Part shown: positions 46,143 through 49,118 of the stretch, piece after piece
How positions within the stretch are numbered: the stretch's first letter is position 1
Layout of the letters: every line of letters begins with the position of its first letter
Source: Desulfovibrionaceae bacterium
Lineage (GTDB): Bacteria > Desulfobacterota > Desulfovibrionia > Desulfovibrionales > Desulfovibrionaceae
Length of the DNA stretch: 49,118 nt
Direction of reading: 5' to 3'
NCBI GenBank assembly: GCA_009773665.1
Contig: WSYE01000012.1
Span: 86,234 to 135,351, forward strand
Translations under genes and position numbers: made by a program
Notes under the pieces: generated by a model
Told to the model about the DNA's origin: nothing
Databases searched by the model: none
Seen by the model: the letters and a program-made list of their open reading frames with translations, nothing else

Positions 46143-46194
46143 CTGGCGGGCGGGCGACGAATCGTCTTCAAATCGGTTCTAGCCCGCCCGCCAG
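46143..46194. other. Perfect 13-bp inverted repeat, 26-base loop
   Basis: CTGGCGGGCGGGC (46143-46155) and GCCCGCCCGCCAG (46182-46194). No T run. It sits directly before the long repeat copy at 46219. Around it (45898-46142) I see no supported gene. Confidence 0.5.
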
Positions 46195-46218
46195 GACACG
46201 GACGGGACAGCACCCAGA

Positions 46219-46375
46219 CCCCGCCCCGCCGCAAGCCTCCCGCCCACGACGCGAAGCGGAAAGCCGGGTCAAGGGGAGGCTTCTCCCCTTGCGGGTGCAG
46301 GGCGGAGCCCGCCGGGGTGCAGAGGCAGCGCCCCTGCCGGGGTCTGGGGCGGAGCCCCAGTAAGGGTCTGATAGG
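46219..46375 (+). repeat. Dispersed intergenic repeat, long form B
   Basis: The first 75 bases match form A at 41043 (CCCCGCCCCGCC, GACGCGAAG, AAAGCCGGGTC, GGGAGGCTTCTCCC) at most positions. Further GC hairpins follow (GGGCGGAGCCCGCC, GGGGCGGAGCCCC). Lies just past the stop of the EAL protein. Confidence 0.65.
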
Positions 46376-46377
46376 GC

Positions 46378-48576
46378 CTACACGTTGTGCTGAGCCAGAT
46401 ATTCTTCGATCTCGGCGGCGGGCAGGGGCCTCGAGAACAGAAAGCCCTGCGCGAGCTGACAGCCGAGGGTGCGGATGACGGCCAGCTGCGCTTCGGTCTC
46501 CACGCCTTCGGCGATAAGTCCAAGCCCAAGGTTGCGTCCCAGACCAACGATGGCGCGCACGATTTCGGTGTGCCCGCCAGTGGCGTCTATCTCGCGGATG
46601 AAGGACCGGTCGATCTTGAGCATGTCGATGGGGAAGCGGTGCAGGTAGGAGAGGGACGAATAGCCGGTCCCGAAGTCGTCCACGAAGAGGCGCAGGCCGA
46701 GCGACTTGAGCTCTTCCAGCCTGCCGATGGCGGCCTCGCCCCGGTCCATGATGACGCTTTCGGTGATCTCCAGTTCCAGGCTGCCGGGGACGATCTTGGA
46801 GGATTGCAGAAGCTCCTTGAGCTTTTGGCTCAGGTCTGCCTGCGAGAACTGCTTGGCGGAGATGTTCACGCTCATGGTGAGGGGCTTGGCCCTGGGGAAT
46901 CTGGCCTGGAAAAGTGCGAGCTGCCTGCAGGATTCCTCCAGCACCCACCATCCCAGGGGCACGATGAGCCCGTTCTCTTCCGCCAGGGGGATAAAATCCA
47001 AGGGGGGGGTATAGCCCCGTTCGGGATGCTTCCAGCGTATCAGCGCCTCAAGACACATGACCCTGCCGGTGTCCACGTCCACGATGGGCTGGTAATGCAG
47101 CTCGAATTCTCCGCGCGCCATGGCGCGGCGCAGTTCGGTCTCCATGGTGAGCAGCTTGATGGTCTGCTCATGCAGGGCGTTGTCGAAGACCTCGTAGCGC
47201 GCCTTGCCGTTGCTTTTGGCGCGGTACATGGTCAGGTCGGCGTCGCGCAGGACCTCTTCCGCGCTGCCGCAGTAGCCGGTGCAGCAGATGATGCCGATGG
47301 AAACGGTGCTGTAGATTTCGCGCCCCTCGATGACAAAGGGAGCGCGCATTTCTTCCAGGATGCGCTCGGCCACCATGGTGGCAGCCGACAGGCTGCGCAC
47401 CTGTTCGGATATGACGGCGAATTCGTCGCCGCCCAGGCGCGCCAGGGTGTCGGCTTCCCTGGTGCAGACACGCAGCCGCTCGGCCAGCTGAATGAGGAAC
47501 TGGTCGCCCAGCGCGTGGCCAAGGCTGTCGTTGATAACCTTGAAGCGGTCCACGTCCAGGTAAAGCAGTGCGAAGAAACTGTTCTGGCGCGAGCAACGCG
47601 AGATGGCCTGGGAAAGGCGGTCGGTGAACAGGGCGCGGTTGGGCAGTCCGGTCAGCGCGTCGTGCAATGACTGGTGCAGCAGCTGTTCTTCGAAGCGCTT
47701 GTGGTCGCTGATGTCTTCCAGCGTGCCTTCGAAATGAACGTTCTCGCCGGTCTTGCCCGTTACCAGATGGGCGTTCACGGAGCCCCACATGGGCTGACCG
47801 TCCTGGCGGAAAGTCTGGATCTCCAGGGCCTGCACGGAGCCGTGGTCCTTAAGGACACGGAAAAGTTTTTCCTTCATGCCCGTCGCTTCACACAAGCGGG
47901 TGCAGAAGTCGCGGGGTTCGCCCATGAGCTCCTGCATGGTCTCGTACCCGAGGATACGGGCCATGGCGGGGTTGGCGCTCACGAGCCTGCCCTGGTGATC
48001 CACCTGGAAGATGCCCTCAATGGCGTTCTCGAAGATGGAACGGTACTTGGCCTCGGCGACCTTGCGTTCGTCGACTTCGACGTGCAGGCGCTGGTTGGTT
48101 TCTTCCAACTGGAGCGTGCGGTCGTGGAGTTCGCTGGTGCGACGACGCACGAGGTTTTCCAGGTTCTCGCGGTAGGCCTTGTTTTCCTTGATGAGCTTGG
48201 TGCGCTCCAGGGCGCGGCGCACGGAGTGCTCAAGGATGCCCAGGTCTTCCACGGGTTTGAGCACGTAATCCCAGGCGCCCAGGCGCAGGGCCTCGATGGC
48301 GTCCTGGATCATGCCCGTGCCGGAGACCACGATGATGGGCACTTCCGGTGCCTCGCGCACCACGGTGGCCAGAACCTCCAGGCCGTCCATTTCCGGCATG
48401 CGCAGGTCAACGAGGATGATGTCCGGGTGGTGTTCCCGGAAGACATCCAGACCGATACGCCCGTTCTGGGCCTGCAGGACGCTGAAGCCGCTGTCTTCGA
48501 GGTATGCTTGGAAGGATCGCCGGATGACGTCTTCGTCATCAATGGTAAGAATCGTTGCGACAGGCTCGCTGGGCAT
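46378..48576 (-). CDS. REC-PAS-GGDEF-EAL c-di-GMP signalling protein (732 aa)
   Basis: Receiver (1-125) with Asp57 in LVDLRMPEMDG, acidic pair Asp13/Asp14, and Lys in LKPV, followed by a coiled coil (about 125-175), a PAS domain (about 180-305), a GGDEF domain with GGDEF at 382-386 and I-site READ before it, and an EAL domain with EAL at 510-512, DDFGTGYSS and IAEGVETEAQ. Both catalytic domains look intact, so it could make or break c-di-GMP depending on phosphorylation. No transmembrane helix. ATG 48576 has AAGGAT six bases upstream, located inside the end of the preceding gene, so the two are coupled. Confidence 0.92.
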   Translation of the reverse strand: MPSEPVATILTIDDEDVIRRSFQAYLEDSGFSVLQAQNGRIGLDVFREHHPDIILVDLRMPEMDGLEVLATVVREAPEVPIIVVSGTGMIQDAIEALRLGAWDYVLKPVEDLGILEHSVRRALERTKLIKENKAYRENLENLVRRRTSELHDRTLQLEETNQRLHVEVDERKVAEAKYRSIFENAIEGIFQVDHQGRLVSANPAMARILGYETMQELMGEPRDFCTRLCEATGMKEKLFRVLKDHGSVQALEIQTFRQDGQPMWGSVNAHLVTGKTGENVHFEGTLEDISDHKRFEEQLLHQSLHDALTGLPNRALFTDRLSQAISRCSRQNSFFALLYLDVDRFKVINDSLGHALGDQFLIQLAERLRVCTREADTLARLGGDEFAVISEQVRSLSAATMVAERILEEMRAPFVIEGREIYSTVSIGIICCTGYCGSAEEVLRDADLTMYRAKSNGKARYEVFDNALHEQTIKLLTMETELRRAMARGEFELHYQPIVDVDTGRVMCLEALIRWKHPERGYTPPLDFIPLAEENGLIVPLGWWVLEESCRQLALFQARFPRAKPLTMSVNISAKQFSQADLSQKLKELLQSSKIVPGSLELEITESVIMDRGEAAIGRLEELKSLGLRLFVDDFGTGYSSLSYLHRFPIDMLKIDRSFIREIDATGGHTEIVRAIVGLGRNLGLGLIAEGVETEAQLAVIRTLGCQLAQGFLFSRPLPAAEIEEYLAQHNV

Positions 48577-48579
48577 GAA

Positions 48580-48960
48580 TTATCCTTGAAGCACCGCTAG
48601 GATTTTGGATGCCATTTCCCCCATGTCCAGAACAGGCTTGAAAAAGACCTGGCTGTCGTCCAGACCGGCAGCCTTGAGGTCTTCCGAGAGGCTGAATTTG
48701 GTGGACCCGGTGTGTATGAGGAACTTCATGCCGGGATGGCGCTTGGACAGCTCGAGGATGAGGGCGGCCCCGTCCATGCCGGGCAGACGCAGATCAACGA
48801 CGGCCAGATGCGGAGGATTGGCGTCGGCTGACTCCACGGCTTGTTCGGCGGATTCCGCCGTGCGGACGATGAAACCTTCGTCTTCGAGATACGCGGCCAG
48901 GCTCAGCCGGACCGGGGTCTCGTCGTCAACCACGAGGATTTCCGTATTGATGTTCTGCAT
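48580..48960 (-). CDS. Single-domain response regulator (126 aa)
   Basis: A stand-alone receiver: acidic pair Asp12/Asp13, phospho-acceptor Asp56 in VVDLRLPGMDG, Thr in LIHTGS and Lys in FFKPV are all present. Its N-terminal half resembles the receiver of the next gene (SLAAYLEDEGF against SFQAYLEDSGF), suggesting duplication. Likely a phosphate relay or sink for an unseen kinase. The start at 48960 has AAGG about ten bases upstream; an upstream in-frame ATG precedes unrelated sequence. Four bases upstream of the EAL gene's start. Confidence 0.88.
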   Translation of the reverse strand: MQNINTEILVVDDETPVRLSLAAYLEDEGFIVRTAESAEQAVESADANPPHLAVVDLRLPGMDGAALILELSKRHPGMKFLIHTGSTKFSLSEDLKAAGLDDSQVFFKPVLDMGEMASKILAVLQG

Positions 48961-49081
48961 GGACTGGCGGCCTTTTTGTGTGACGTCGCGCATCCCGAGG
49001 ACGCGAACACTGCCTATTACTACCCAATTTTTCAAAGCAGGCCAAGGTTTTTCCTAACCCGTTCCACACTGATGAGGTATG

Positions 49082-49108
49082 AAAAAGGGCCGGACATGTG
49101 TCCGGCCC
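49082..49108 (-). terminator. Rho-independent terminator of an outside leftward gene
   Basis: GGGCCGGACA and TGTCCGGCCC, 10 pairs with a two-base loop, then five T on the minus strand. It ends a leftward gene beyond the right edge, so the receiver gene at 48960 has its own promoter between 48961 and 49081. Confidence 0.8.
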
Positions 49109-49118
49109 AGGAAAACAG

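Overview
The window reads as a chromosomal segment of a high-GC, Gram-negative, anaerobic-type bacterium, most likely a Desulfovibrio-like member of the Desulfovibrionaceae (Desulfobacterota). This is an inference from gene content and order: a pyruvate carboxylase beside a long PEP-synthase-like protein and a biotin ligase, the dnaJ/cbpM/clpB chaperone operon, the recO-glyQ-glyS cluster with a two-subunit glycyl-tRNA synthetase, and many c-di-GMP and two-component proteins. No database search was possible. I found no rRNA, tRNA, CRISPR array, insertion sequence or phage gene.

Layout. 94-8432 (minus): birA, pyc and a 1182-residue PEP-synthase-like gene, a module for biotin loading, oxaloacetate supply and PEP formation. 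8448-9575: cca. 9891-11819: an AT-rich hybrid receiver/PAS/histidine kinase that looks foreign. 11887-14177: a divergent pair, an ACT-ACT-metallo-beta-lactamase fusion and an acyl-CoA thioesterase. 14691-15895: a cytoplasmic amphi-Trp/PRC-barrel fusion followed by an exported PRC-barrel paralogue. 16220-18875: a TtcA-like thiolase, an M23 peptidase and an Smr protein. 18994-23238: the chaperone operon cbpA-cbpM-clpB with a promoter and a strong terminator. 23359-27215: a diguanylate cyclase, a CDF metal transporter, an HD-GYP protein and an exported Ntn hydrolase. 27404-33481 (minus): a LytS/LytTR two-component pair with a periplasmic binding-protein sensor, then three TPR genes, two of which share an N-terminal domain I do not recognise and one of which carries a degenerate receiver. 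33606-37746: rpsT (TTG start) and recO-glyQ-glyS. 38027-45212: rodZ, surA, a SurA-like lipoprotein, mfd and cheW. 45424-49108: a small unknown gene, a repeat-filled intergenic stretch, and a receiver plus REC-PAS-GGDEF-EAL pair.

Themes. Three c-di-GMP proteins (synthesis, HD-GYP breakdown, dual-domain) and several receivers make signalling the dominant accessory function. Envelope biogenesis is represented by rodZ, surA, the lipoprotein foldase and the M23 peptidase. A family of GC-rich palindromic intergenic repeats occurs at least six times, always between genes.

The best candidates for undescribed biology are the TPR trio, the PRC-barrel pair, the ACT-ACT-MBL fusion, and the cysteine-bearing additions on pyruvate carboxylase and its presumed biotin ligase. 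None of these is a proven new system. Starts were chosen from Shine-Dalgarno (SD) spacing and family length, and several differ from the longest possible open frame.
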